From the NCBI GenBank assembly GCA_015069605.1, contig SVII01000003.1, positions 44,511 to 108,510 on the forward strand: a stretch of 64,000 nt of DNA, given 5' to 3'. Below, piece by piece: positions 51,013 to 60,828 of the stretch. The notes under the pieces are model-generated. The model was not told the DNA's origin and did no database searches. It saw only the letters and a list, made by a program, of their open reading frames with translations. Position 1 is the first letter of the stretch, and every line of letters starts with the position of its first letter. This stretch comes from Clostridiales bacterium (GTDB lineage: Bacteria > Bacillota > Clostridia > Christensenellales > Borkfalkiaceae). Position numbers and translations under genes: made by a program.

Positions 51013-53958
51013 ATGAAAAGTAAGTATTTAGTTTTATTGACAATGTGTATGGCATTCTGCCTGTTGGGTTGTTCCTGTAAAGGGGACGACCCACAGGGCA
51101 GCAGCGTTGAAAACAGCAGCAACAGTGAAATCAGTGCGCCGACGGAATCAGCTGAGGAAGAAAAAACCGCGGCTTTTTCCGTAAACCAAAACGCGGTAAC
51201 CTTTTGCATAGGCGAAACCTTTACGTTGGTTGCGGAAGCGGAAAATATTCCTAACGCAGTGTTTGCATGGGCAGTGGACGGCGATGCGGCAAGCGACGTC
51301 GTCTCCTTGGCTCAAATGGGAAATACGGCGGTGATTACGGCGCTCAAAGTTGGTTCGACCAAGTTGGTTGTATCCGTCATGAACGGTTCTGAAACGTATT
51401 TTCAAACGGTGGAAGTTACCGTCACGGAACATAATGACGTTAACTTGGTGGTGAGCAATAACGTCGGGTTTAACGACGACGGATATTACGTGCAGTTGTC
51501 CACGTTATCATCGGGCGGGGCAACGTCCGTTATTCCTACCGTTTCCGTTTATAAAAACAATAAATTAATTCCCAACGTTGCGTTTGATTGGCAAAGTGAA
51601 GACACTACGATTGCGAAACTGGAAGGAACAAAAATTGTTTCCGTGGGCGAGGGCTCGACGTGCGTTGTAGGGGCATGCCAAATGGACGGTAAGGAATACA
51701 CGGTTCGCATTGCGGTAGAGGTCAGCCGCCCGACAATTGCGCTTTCCGAAAGCTTTGTCATCGAAACGGAAAATCTTTCCGCGTTGACCATTACGTCCGA
51801 ATTGAACGGCATTGCAACAGACGTATTATACAACGGAAAATCGGTTGGCGCGTACGATATGCAAAGCAAAACCATCACGTTGGATAAATCCAAACTTCCC
51901 ACCTATGCGGCGGAGCTTGGTGAAGGTAGACAGCTTGTCATTGAAACCAATTTGGCAGATTATGCACTCAACGTGGATATGTATACTCAAATTTTACATA
52001 CCAAAGAAGATTTTGAAAATTTTGCCGCAATCTCCAAGCAAGCTTACGCAACGGACGCCGCTCTTTGGGATGGTTATTTCGTGTTGGGAAATGATATCAT
52101 TTATAATGGGGTGTATAAGTCCAAGGTCGCCGACTTAGATTCTTTATGGGCGGCGGTGGAAGGTAATTGGTCCAACGGCGGTTTGTATGGTTTTAGGGGT
52201 GTATTCGACGGGAAAGGACACAATATCGAGGGAATTTCTATCGATAACGGTCAACAGCTTGGCAGTATCTTTGGGGTACTCCACGTAGAAGGCGTTGTGA
52301 AGAATCTGTCTTTCACCAAAGCGAGCGTTGCGGCAAACAGTTCCTTGGTATGCGGCGCAGGCGGCGGTACGGTGGAAAACGTATACGTACAATACGATTC
52401 TGTGGGCGCAGGCGCGCAACATTACGAAAGTGACAGAATTTCTATCAATACCTACTGTGCGACGTTCTTTGGATTTAAGGAACCGACAATTACGGCGAAC
52501 GTATCCAACTGTGTCGTGGACGTAACGAATGCGACCTTTAATACGGCAACGGTTATCAAGTTAATCGGCAGTGAGTATGCTTCTATTAAAAATACGTTTT
52601 TAATCGGCGGTTCGGATGATTTGCAAAAAGCATCCAACGCAACGTTGAGCTTTGACGCGATGATTGACTTTGTGGAAGATACCAACGCGCAGGCGCGTTA
52701 TCAATCTTTTGATACGGAATTCTGGTCGCTCGTCAAAGGCGTACCCGTTTCCAAGGCGGTTTACGAGCAGGTTTGTGCGCAAGGGGTTACTTTCCAAAAC
52801 AGTGCGACCTGCTTGGTGTCGGGGACGTCCTACAAATTCCCCGTAGATAACAGCTTTGTAAAGCTGACGTCGAGCAATGAAAACGTCACCATTCAAAGCG
52901 GGATTGCGACGGTTGCGCAAACGGTGGAAAATGGGGACACGGTCACCATTACCGCGACGCCGATTTTCGATGAAACGAAGGCGGTTACCATTACCTGCTC
53001 GTTGGCGTTTGTGGACACATCCTCGTTTACGGATTTAACAAGCAACGATACAACGGCTTATTACGATTTAACGCTGGATAAAGTATATTTTGCAGAGCTT
53101 TCCGAAGATATAGAATTCGACGTACTGTATTACTTAAACGAAGATTATTCTATGGCAACGTTCGGGAAGGACGGCGATACGGCGAAAGCTTTGATTGCGG
53201 TGACGGCAAGCCATTTGTATAAATTTAACTGCACGAGCGTGACTAAGGTTATTGAAAGCGCGGAAGATTTGCATTATCTCCGCAGGGATTATACCGTAGC
53301 TTCCTATGGAAACGAAGGTTGTTATGATGGCAAAATTTTGGGTACGTACGTTCTTATCAACGATATTGACTGTACGGGTCTTGCTTTGAAAAACTCGGGT
53401 AGCTACTGGGAAAATTCCCGTGGGTTTGCAGGTACGCTGGACGGACGCGGACACACCATTGCCAATTTGACGGTAGGGAAAAACGGGTTCTTCGGTGCGC
53501 TTGCGCATGCGACGATTAAGAACGTGAACTTTACGGGTATTCGCCTGGTGGGTAAAACGGACGGCTCAGCAGTTGCTTTGTTTGCAAATCGTGTGTTTAA
53601 TACGACGGTGGAAAACGTTAAGATTGAATTTGTAGAATATACTGCAGGGGAAAGCATATACGCAACCAGCGGTTTAATGTTCTACGAAACGTCCTTTGAC
53701 TGTGTCTTTAGAAACGTTACGTTGGATATCTCTAAAATTAGCGGTGTAAAGTATTTGACCGAATGTTATTATGATTCTACAGTTCCTTACCTCTCGGAAA
53801 AGAAATCGTTATATGACAATATCACGGTCATTGTGGCGAATTTGGACGAATGCCCCGTATTTGCTTATAAGGGTGCGCTGGGTACGCCTGAGGATATAGA
53901 AAACTATCCTGAAGGCTGTTTCCATTTCCAACTCCCTGAATCGCAGATAAAGGAGTAG
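51013..53958 (+). CDS. Modular surface lipoprotein: Ig-like (BIG2) domains and GLUG-type repeats
   Basis: 981 residues. The lipoprotein signal has lipobox LLGC, with Cys at about residue 20, then a Ser/Glu-rich linker. Two bacterial Ig-like domains follow (about 55-137 with VTALKVG-like ITALKVGSTKLVVSV, and about 140-240). Two beta-helical GLUG-like blocks come next: about 345-480 (FDGKGHNIEGISIDNGQQLG) and about 755-920 (LDGRGHTIANLTVGKNGFFG). They are separated by another Ig-like region (about 610-680). Such proteins bind surfaces or glycans; no catalytic motif is seen. GAAAGAGG lies 6 bases upstream. Confidence 0.8.
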   Translation: MKSKYLVLLTMCMAFCLLGCSCKGDDPQGSSVENSSNSEISAPTESAEEEKTAAFSVNQNAVTFCIGETFTLVAEAENIPNAVFAWAVDGDAASDVVSLAQMGNTAVITALKVGSTKLVVSVMNGSETYFQTVEVTVTEHNDVNLVVSNNVGFNDDGYYVQLSTLSSGGATSVIPTVSVYKNNKLIPNVAFDWQSEDTTIAKLEGTKIVSVGEGSTCVVGACQMDGKEYTVRIAVEVSRPTIALSESFVIETENLSALTITSELNGIATDVLYNGKSVGAYDMQSKTITLDKSKLPTYAAELGEGRQLVIETNLADYALNVDMYTQILHTKEDFENFAAISKQAYATDAALWDGYFVLGNDIIYNGVYKSKVADLDSLWAAVEGNWSNGGLYGFRGVFDGKGHNIEGISIDNGQQLGSIFGVLHVEGVVKNLSFTKASVAANSSLVCGAGGGTVENVYVQYDSVGAGAQHYESDRISINTYCATFFGFKEPTITANVSNCVVDVTNATFNTATVIKLIGSEYASIKNTFLIGGSDDLQKASNATLSFDAMIDFVEDTNAQARYQSFDTEFWSLVKGVPVSKAVYEQVCAQGVTFQNSATCLVSGTSYKFPVDNSFVKLTSSNENVTIQSGIATVAQTVENGDTVTITATPIFDETKAVTITCSLAFVDTSSFTDLTSNDTTAYYDLTLDKVYFAELSEDIEFDVLYYLNEDYSMATFGKDGDTAKALIAVTASHLYKFNCTSVTKVIESAEDLHYLRRDYTVASYGNEGCYDGKILGTYVLINDIDCTGLALKNSGSYWENSRGFAGTLDGRGHTIANLTVGKNGFFGALAHATIKNVNFTGIRLVGKTDGSAVALFANRVFNTTVENVKIEFVEYTAGESIYATSGLMFYETSFDCVFRNVTLDISKISGVKYLTECYYDSTVPYLSEKKSLYDNITVIVANLDECPVFAYKGALGTPEDIENYPEGCFHFQLPESQIKE

Positions 53959-53962
53959 TATT

Positions 53963-54400
53963 ATGAAAAAAATCGGCGTTATAGCAATGATATGCAGTTT
54001 GGTCTTCTCGGCATTCGTCGCTTGTTCTGTTCCCGAAAAGGATTCTTCAAAGTCGTCGTCGGGAAGCGAAGGAACGTCTGAGGCTTTGTCCGACACAGCT
54101 AGCGAGTCGGATGGTGAAAACGCAACGGACAGTGAAGTAAAAGAAATTTATTATACGATACAATTCGATACGGACGGCGGTACCAGTATGGATTCCGTAT
54201 CCGTATTGAGCGGGGAAAAGATATCTCCGCCCGTTACGCCTACTAAAATCACGCAGGATTGCGAATACGTGTTTATCGGTTGGCTTTATAACGGGAAACA
54301 ATGGGATTTTGAAAACGGCGTAGTTACGCAAGATATGACGCTGGTTGCAGGGTGGAAAGAAGGGGAGAAATATACAGAGCCCTTTTTACCCAAAAACTAA
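53963..54400 (+). CDS. Small lipoprotein with one InlB B-repeat
   Basis: 145 residues. The signal peptide ends SAFVAC (lipid Cys at about residue 21). A Ser/Asp/Glu-rich linker (about 25-60) leads to a single Listeria-Bacteroides (InlB B) repeat at about 65-132: YTIQFDTDGGTSMDSVSVLS, then the EYVFIGWLYNGKQWDF and MTLVAGW elements. The repeat is like the one in the next gene (residues 625-700 there). The start lies 4 bases after the previous stop with AAAGGAG upstream, so translation is coupled. Probably a surface-exposed accessory. Confidence 0.82.
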   Translation: MKKIGVIAMICSLVFSAFVACSVPEKDSSKSSSGSEGTSEALSDTASESDGENATDSEVKEIYYTIQFDTDGGTSMDSVSVLSGEKISPPVTPTKITQDCEYVFIGWLYNGKQWDFENGVVTQDMTLVAGWKEGEKYTEPFLPKN

Positions 54401-54465
54401 TTTGACTTCAACGGCAACGATTCCGTTAAGCAATCATAAAAAATAATATAATGTAGGAGGAAACT

Positions 54466-57400
54466 ATGAAAAAGAAAATTCTGTTGTTGTGTTTATCGTT
54501 GATGGCAGCAAGTTCTTTTGCGGCGTGTGACTTGTTTGCATCGCAGGAGAGTAGCAGCCTCGATAGCCAAAATCAGAGCAGCGAAACCGGTAGCGTAGAT
54601 ACTGGCAGTGACACCGAAAGCGGTGACAGCAGTGAGGCGGAAGCGCACGTTTACGTAAGCCACGAAGCGGTAGAAGCAACCTGCCAAGCTGCGGGGAACG
54701 AGGCGTACTATACGTGTGAAGACTGCGACAAGATCTTTAACGCGGAGAAGGTAGAAATCCAAGAAATCCCCGTAATTGCACAGGTAGACCACAGCTACGT
54801 ATTACAGAACGAAGTTCCCGGCACTTGCAGTACGGTCGGTGTGCTTGCACATTATACCTGCGATGGCTGTGATACGTTGTTCGATTTGACGAAGAATGAA
54901 ATCACATCTGCGGCAGGTGAGTTGGATGAAGCCAACCACTCTGCAGACGAAGTGCTCGTCGCGACGGCTCAACCCAACAAACTTGCATATGCAATCGGTG
55001 AAGAATTTGACCCTACGGGTATGACCGTTGCATACAAGTGCGCAAATTGCGAAGGGGAAGTGATTGACAATCAATTTTTGACTTATGAATATCAAACGGC
55101 AGGCGCAACGGCGTTTGCAAATGGCGATACGAAGCTGATTGTAAAGTTCGACAAACTCTCTTTCGAGCTTGCAATCACCGTTACCAAAATTCAAGCGGAA
55201 ATTACGAACGTAGAAGAAACGTATGCGACGACTTGCGGAGTTGCTCCCACGATTTCTGCGCTTTCCAACGTTCCCGATGCGCCCATCGACGTGAAATATT
55301 ATGAAGGGGACACGGAAGTAACGGCGGATCAATTTGCGGCAGGAAAATCTTACACGGTAAAACTTTCCATCGCAAGCACCGACTCCATCAACGGTACGGA
55401 AAAAACGGCGAATATCACCGTAGAGCACGCGTATGCTTGGGTGGATGATGCAAGCGACTGGAAAAAGCTGAACTACGTATGTAAGTGCGGTGACGCGGCT
55501 GATTTTTATGCAATGAATTATCAATCCCCTTACGTAGACGCAAACAACTTAGGGGTTGACCTTTCCGCATTTGTAATCGGCGCACAAGACGTTCAAATCA
55601 AGTCGGTGAAGCAAATCATTCGTATGAAGGACGGCAATTACATAGCGGCAAAAGACGGGGAAGTGGTAGATATCGCCTACACCAACGAGGGCAGTGTTTA
55701 CTCCTTTGCGGCGGATAAATACGAACAGCCCTCGGGGGATTGGAAACCTTACATTTTGACCCTTTCCGTTGTATATGCCATCGGCGAAGTAGAATGTCCC
55801 ATCGTTGTTGAAGTGAAGTTTATCGACAAGCTTATCAAAACGGCGGAAGACTTGCTTTCCGTAAGATATATGGGTGACCCTGGTGATAGCGGTGCGGCAG
55901 CAATGTACGGTTATTACGTTTTGGCTGACAATATTGACGCGAGCGGCGTAGAAATTACGGGTACGAACCCCTGCTGGCAGGCGGCAAGCGGTTTCCGCGG
56001 CACATTCGAAGGGAACGGTTATACCATCAGCAACTTAACGGTTGTAGGCGGTCAAGGCTTGTTCGGTGCAATCGGTGACGGCGCGAAGATTCAAAACGTA
56101 ACCTTTGACAACGTTAAGGTAGCCTCTGGCTCTTATGTATTGGCATTTGCGATCAGAACGGCAACGCTTGAAAACGTAAGTGTTAAGTTTAATACGCTTT
56201 CGAAGTCGTATTACCTTGCGGGCGAAGCAAACAGCAGTACGTATAAGAACGTAAATGTTTTGACGGATAAAGCGGAAAAGCTGTTTATTAATATGGGCGG
56301 AAATCAAGACTATACCCTTCCTGAAACGATTACGGTAAGCCATTTCACGGAATATACCGTTAGCTTTGATACAAACGGCGGCAACGCTATGGAAGCGGTA
56401 TCCGTTGTAGAAGGCAGAACGCTTACCCCTCCTCAAACGCCTACGAAGACCTCGGAAGAATATAATTACGTATTCCTCGGTTGGTTCAAGGGGGAAGAGA
56501 AGTGGAATTTTGATACGCCTATCACGGGTGAAATGACGCTTACTGCGCAATGGCAAGAGGTTGCAAAGACGATGCCTAAAGACGTAATTACGGCGATTGA
56601 CGCGCTTCCTGAAACGGTAAAGATGCCCGAGGGAATTAACTACGTAGCCGCAATCGTTTCGGCGGAGGCGTTGTATGGAGAATTAGAGGAAACGGCGCAG
56701 GCTTCCGTTACCAACTATGCAAAGCTGGAAAAACTTCTTAAAGCAATCAGAGGTTACGAAACCGTTTACGTTCCCAACGAAACGGGCGTAAAGGCAATCC
56801 CTGGTCATTCCCCTGACGGAGCTATGAGTTCTACCATTCCTGCATCGGGCGCGCTTTCTACCGACGCAGTGTACGGCACGACGTTTAAAGCGACTAGCGG
56901 CGTAGGCGGCAGCGTATCCATTCAGTTTGCTAATTTCCCCGACGTAGCTAAGTATGACACTATCTATTTTTACGTAAGAAGCACAAGCGCGCAAGGGTAT
57001 TTGTATATCTCCGACGATGCGGAAAACGGCGGTTGGGGTACAAATTGGAAAAATAACTTTGACAGCATTGCGAACAGTTATGGCAAGAACAACGTTGTTG
57101 CAGGCGCTTGGAACTTGATTTCCTTTGACGTTTCCACAGGATATTTCAGCGACGATTGGGCAATTACCGTTTGGACGACGGCTAAGGATTACGATTTGGA
57201 AATCGGTGCAATCGTAGGCTATAAAGCAGTAGCCGTAACGGAAGTAAAGACGGAAGTGGCTTTGGAATGGGGCGCAAGAGCAGATAGCGGCGAAACCAAC
57301 GAATACGGTAAAGTATACAACATTTCCCGTGAGCAGTACTATATCGACCAAAATAACACCAACACGCTTGGCACGTTGCCTAAAAATAGGCTTGCGAACG

Positions 57401-57681
57401 CTTTGGCTGAAGGGTATGAATATTTGGTATTCTGGATGTATAATCCTACGGACACGGTTTATAGTTTCCACTTGGCAGGCGATTGCAACGGTGCTTGGAC
57501 GGATTCTAAGGATTCGACGCCGTTAGCGGCAAAGGCTTGGACGAAGATTGTTATTTCGGCTGAGGATATTGCACTCAACACGCAAGGACAATGGTACGTC
57601 TATATTCAAGGCGGAGACGGTGCAGGCGCGGCGAAGGAAGGATGGAAAATTTCCACCACGTATGCGGTAAAAAGCGTATAA
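54466..57681 (+). CDS. Modular surface lipoprotein: Cys-pair, Ig-like, GLUG, InlB-repeat and CBM-like modules
   Basis: 1,071 residues. Lipobox SFAAC (Cys about 21) and a Ser/Thr/Glu-rich linker come first. Two short cysteine-pair repeats follow (YYTCEDCDKIF, HYTCDGCDTLF), then a BIG3-like Ig domain (about 170-245, EEFDPTGMTVAYKC), further Ig-like sequence to about 345, a GLUG-like block (about 465-600, FEGNGYTISNLTVVGGQGLF), and an InlB B-repeat (about 625-700, YTVSFDTNGGNAMEAVSVVE). The last 370 residues repeat the linker and two CBM-like modules of the giant protein upstream (SGETNEYGKVYNISREQYYI versus SGETNEYGTVYNISREQWYI). Strong AGGAGG before the ATG. Inferred cell-surface glycan binder. 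Confidence 0.8.
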   Translation: MKKKILLLCLSLMAASSFAACDLFASQESSSLDSQNQSSETGSVDTGSDTESGDSSEAEAHVYVSHEAVEATCQAAGNEAYYTCEDCDKIFNAEKVEIQEIPVIAQVDHSYVLQNEVPGTCSTVGVLAHYTCDGCDTLFDLTKNEITSAAGELDEANHSADEVLVATAQPNKLAYAIGEEFDPTGMTVAYKCANCEGEVIDNQFLTYEYQTAGATAFANGDTKLIVKFDKLSFELAITVTKIQAEITNVEETYATTCGVAPTISALSNVPDAPIDVKYYEGDTEVTADQFAAGKSYTVKLSIASTDSINGTEKTANITVEHAYAWVDDASDWKKLNYVCKCGDAADFYAMNYQSPYVDANNLGVDLSAFVIGAQDVQIKSVKQIIRMKDGNYIAAKDGEVVDIAYTNEGSVYSFAADKYEQPSGDWKPYILTLSVVYAIGEVECPIVVEVKFIDKLIKTAEDLLSVRYMGDPGDSGAAAMYGYYVLADNIDASGVEITGTNPCWQAASGFRGTFEGNGYTISNLTVVGGQGLFGAIGDGAKIQNVTFDNVKVASGSYVLAFAIRTATLENVSVKFNTLSKSYYLAGEANSSTYKNVNVLTDKAEKLFINMGGNQDYTLPETITVSHFTEYTVSFDTNGGNAMEAVSVVEGRTLTPPQTPTKTSEEYNYVFLGWFKGEEKWNFDTPITGEMTLTAQWQEVAKTMPKDVITAIDALPETVKMPEGINYVAAIVSAEALYGELEETAQASVTNYAKLEKLLKAIRGYETVYVPNETGVKAIPGHSPDGAMSSTIPASGALSTDAVYGTTFKATSGVGGSVSIQFANFPDVAKYDTIYFYVRSTSAQGYLYISDDAENGGWGTNWKNNFDSIANSYGKNNVVAGAWNLISFDVSTGYFSDDWAITVWTTAKDYDLEIGAIVGYKAVAVTEVKTEVALEWGARADSGETNEYGKVYNISREQYYIDQNNTNTLGTLPKNRLANALAEGYEYLVFWMYNPTDTVYSFHLAGDCNGAWTDSKDSTPLAAKAWTKIVISAEDIALNTQGQWYVYIQGGDGAGAAKEGWKISTTYAVKSV

Positions 57682-57699
57682 CAAGTAAATAAAAACCTC

Positions 57700-57733
57700 G
57701 GTGGCTTGGGGCAAAATGCTGTCCCAAGTTACC
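57700..57733 (+). promoter_or_regulatory. Hairpin between the lipoprotein genes and the glycosidase genes
   Basis: GGTGGCTTGGG (57700-57710) pairs with CCCAAGTTACC (57723-57733), including two G-U pairs, around a 12-base loop. No T-run follows. In this otherwise tightly packed operon it occupies the 97-base gap before GH38 and may act as an RNA-processing or stability element. Confidence 0.45.
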
Positions 57734-57778
57734 GTTGCGTTTGAAAACAGGCAGAGAATAGACAAAAAGAGGCAGTAT

Positions 57779-60700
57779 ATGATAACGCCCAACGTAGAAG
57801 AAAGGCTGGTAACAGTATTAGAAAGATTAAACGCATGGCGTACCGCCAAGCAAGAGTTTTTACCCGTTGTCTATACGGACAACGTCGTAGACAAACAGGT
57901 TTTGCCGACCGAGCAAACGGATTGGCAACCCTTTAACGCGCCTTATACCGTTTACGAAAAGGAAAAGTATTATTGGTTCAAGGCGAAGTTCTCCATTCAA
58001 AGAGAACACGCAGAGCAAAAGGTGTATCTTAGCATAGACACCCATATTCAGCGGTATTTGGACGCAGGAACAATCAAACCGCAAGGGCTGGTCTATTTAA
58101 ACGGCAAACTCGTGCAGGGCATCGACATCAATCACAAGGAAGTATTGTTGGAAGACGGGGAGTACGAAATGTACCTGCTCTTCTATTCACACACCTTCGA
58201 TCGATACCTGCCTGTGGATTTTTCCATTAAATATATTGACGCGAGCATCGAGCAGACGTATTACGATTTAGAAGTGCCTTATCAGGCGATGAAGTTGCTT
58301 GCTCAAAAGAGCAACGACTACGTAAAAACGGCAAGCGTTTTAGAAAAAGCGCTCAACTTGTTGGATTTGCGCAATCCCAACTCGCAAGGCTTTTACCGTT
58401 CCTTGGAAGAAGCCAGCTTGTTCTTGAAAGAAAATTATTATTCTTGTAGCGGTGAAAAGGCAACGGTAGATTTGATTGGGCACACGCATATTGACGTGGC
58501 GTGGCTGTGGACGTTGGATCAAACGAAACAAAAGGTCGAACGTAGTTTTTCCACGGTGTTAAAGCTGATGGACGAGTATCCCGAATACAAGTTTTTCTCT
58601 TCCCAACCGCAGTTGTTTGAATTTTTGAAAGAACGCAATCCCGATTTATATGCCAGAGTAAAAGAAAAAGTTTTGGAAGGCAGATGGGAGATTGACGGCG
58701 GTATGTGGGTGGAAGCCGACTGCAATTTAACAAGCGGGGAAAGTCTTGTTCGGCAAATTCAATTCGGTAAAAACTTTATTAAGAAAGAATTCAATCAAGA
58801 CTGTAAATTGATTTGGTTACCCGACGTTTTCGGGTATTCAGCATCCTTACCTCAAATCATGCAAAAGAGTGGTTTGGATACTTTTATCACGGCAAAGATT
58901 GGGTGGAACGATACGAATCGTATGCCGTATGACGTATTCAAATGGCGTGGGATAGACGGCAGTGAAGTGTTTGCCTATTTCTTATCCACGTGTGAATGCG
59001 ATCCCCGTGCGGGCGTTTACGACCAAACGTATACGACGTATACCGCGCCTATTATGCCCATGTTTGTTTTGGGTACGTGGAACAGATTTCAACAAAAAGA
59101 ATTTTCCGATACGGTCATCATGAGCTATGGTTGGGGAGATGGCGGCGGCGGTCCGACACGTGAAGATATGGAAAGACAAAGACGCCTTTCATTAGGCGTT
59201 GCGGGGCTACCCAATGCGAAGATAGAAAGTCTGCACAATTCGGTGCGTACAATTAAAGCAAATTATGAAAAAAATGCGGCTGAATTACAGCGTAAACCCG
59301 TTTGGAACGGCGAGTTATATTTTGAATATCATCGTGGTACGTTGTCGAGTGTGCCTGAGGTGAAAATGAACAATCGCAAAGGGGAGTTTGCTCTGTTAAA
59401 TGCGGAGTTATTCTCTGTGATGGGTAATGCGCTTTGCGGTATGGATTATCCACAAGAAACGTTGGAAAAGGATTGGAAGTTGCTTCTTGTTAATCAGTTC
59501 CACGACATTTTGCCAGGTTCTTCTATCGGTGATGTCTATCAAGACAGCGCGAAGCAGTTTGAAACGATTTTTCAAGATGCCGCCGATATGGTTGACGGTG
59601 TGATAGACGGTATCGCAAAGCAGGTGCAATCGAATGGCGGTTGGTTAGTATTCAACCCCAATTCTTTCACAATAAATGGTACCGTTTGTGTGGATGGTAA
59701 AACGTATATAGCAAAAGAGATACCTGCCTTTGGCTATAAAGTAATCGAAAGCGTAAAAGACATAAGCAGTAGCGTAAAGGTAGGAAAATTTTCCATTGAA
59801 AACGGTTGTTATGCCTTGCAGTTTGATAAGTCAGGGGCAATTACTTCGCTGTTTGACAAGCGCGCGCAAAGGGAGCTTGTCAAAGAGGGTAAAGTGCTCA
59901 ATCAGATGATTGCGTACCAAGATACTCCGTATCAATATCATAATTGGGAGATGACACCTTACCACAAGCAAAATCAATGGCAGTTGGATAAGGAAGCGGG
60001 GTTTGCTTTGTTGCAAGACGGACACCGCGCGGGGCTTTGCATCACAAAGCGTTACGGCAATTCGACGGTGACGCAAAAGGTATATTTATACGAAGACGGT
60101 ATAGAACGTATCGATTTTGTTACGGACGTAGAGTGGAAAGAAAAAGACCAGCTGTTGAAGGTGGTATTCCCCTTCGACGTGATGGCGGAAAAGGCCAAAT
60201 ATGACGTGCAGTTTGGACACGTAGAGCGTGCAACGCACGATAATACGAGTTGGGACAGTGCTCGTTTTGAATCTGCTGCACAAAAATGGGTGGACGTTTC
60301 GGAAAATAATTACGGCGTAGCATTGTTAAACGATGGCAAATACGGATTTGGCGTTCAAGACGGAGAGCTGTCTATGACGATTGTGAAATCGGGCGGTTTC
60401 CCTTATGACGGCGCTAGCGACGCAGTGCCTACGTTTACGTATTCGTTACTGCCTCACAAGGAAAGCGGGTGCAACGGCGGTATTGTTGAACAATCTTACC
60501 TCTTAAACAGACCCTTCCTTGTTCGTAAGATCGAGGCAAACGGTATGGGGCGTTTTCCGAGCGAGTATTCTTATGTGGATTGCAAAACGCCTGGTATTGT
60601 CATTGAAACTGTCAAACGAGCGGAAGACGGAAATGGCATCGTATTACGTATGTACGAAGCGTATAAAGAGAGAAAGAACGTTCAAATTTCTTTACCTCTG

Positions 60701-60826
60701 GCAAAGGAAGTTTGGCTGTGCGATTTAAATGAAAAAGAGGAAGAAAAACTCTCATTAGATGGGGGCATGGTCGCGTTTAACATAAAACCTTTTGAAATTA
60801 TCACTATAAAAATTAAAACGGTTTAA
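57779..60826 (+). CDS. Alpha-mannosidase, glycoside hydrolase family 38
   Basis: 1,015 residues. An N-terminal beta-domain precedes the GH38 catalytic barrel. The zinc-binding GHTHIDVAWLW is at about residue 233 and the nucleophile Asp in WLPDVFGYSASLPQ at about 348. GWGDGGGGPTREDM supplies further active-site residues, followed by the middle and C-terminal beta domains. There is no signal peptide, so it acts in the cytoplasm on imported mannosides, as in other bacterial GH38. AGAGG lies 6 bases before ATG 57779. The substrate is likely mannose from host N-glycans; the linkage preference cannot be read. Confidence 0.93.
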   Translation: MITPNVEERLVTVLERLNAWRTAKQEFLPVVYTDNVVDKQVLPTEQTDWQPFNAPYTVYEKEKYYWFKAKFSIQREHAEQKVYLSIDTHIQRYLDAGTIKPQGLVYLNGKLVQGIDINHKEVLLEDGEYEMYLLFYSHTFDRYLPVDFSIKYIDASIEQTYYDLEVPYQAMKLLAQKSNDYVKTASVLEKALNLLDLRNPNSQGFYRSLEEASLFLKENYYSCSGEKATVDLIGHTHIDVAWLWTLDQTKQKVERSFSTVLKLMDEYPEYKFFSSQPQLFEFLKERNPDLYARVKEKVLEGRWEIDGGMWVEADCNLTSGESLVRQIQFGKNFIKKEFNQDCKLIWLPDVFGYSASLPQIMQKSGLDTFITAKIGWNDTNRMPYDVFKWRGIDGSEVFAYFLSTCECDPRAGVYDQTYTTYTAPIMPMFVLGTWNRFQQKEFSDTVIMSYGWGDGGGGPTREDMERQRRLSLGVAGLPNAKIESLHNSVRTIKANYEKNAAELQRKPVWNGELYFEYHRGTLSSVPEVKMNNRKGEFALLNAELFSVMGNALCGMDYPQETLEKDWKLLLVNQFHDILPGSSIGDVYQDSAKQFETIFQDAADMVDGVIDGIAKQVQSNGGWLVFNPNSFTINGTVCVDGKTYIAKEIPAFGYKVIESVKDISSSVKVGKFSIENGCYALQFDKSGAITSLFDKRAQRELVKEGKVLNQMIAYQDTPYQYHNWEMTPYHKQNQWQLDKEAGFALLQDGHRAGLCITKRYGNSTVTQKVYLYEDGIERIDFVTDVEWKEKDQLLKVVFPFDVMAEKAKYDVQFGHVERATHDNTSWDSARFESAAQKWVDVSENNYGVALLNDGKYGFGVQDGELSMTIVKSGGFPYDGASDAVPTFTYSLLPHKESGCNGGIVEQSYLLNRPFLVRKIEANGMGRFPSEYSYVDCKTPGIVIETVKRAEDGNGIVLRMYEAYKERKNVQISLPLAKEVWLCDLNEKEEEKLSLDGGMVAFNIKPFEIITIKIKTV

Positions 60827-60828
60827 AT

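Noticed and set aside
54403..54452. A promoter before the 1,071-residue lipoprotein (TATAAT at 54447-54452).
   Set aside because: No acceptable -35 at 16-18 bases, and the transcript would begin inside the ribosome-binding site.
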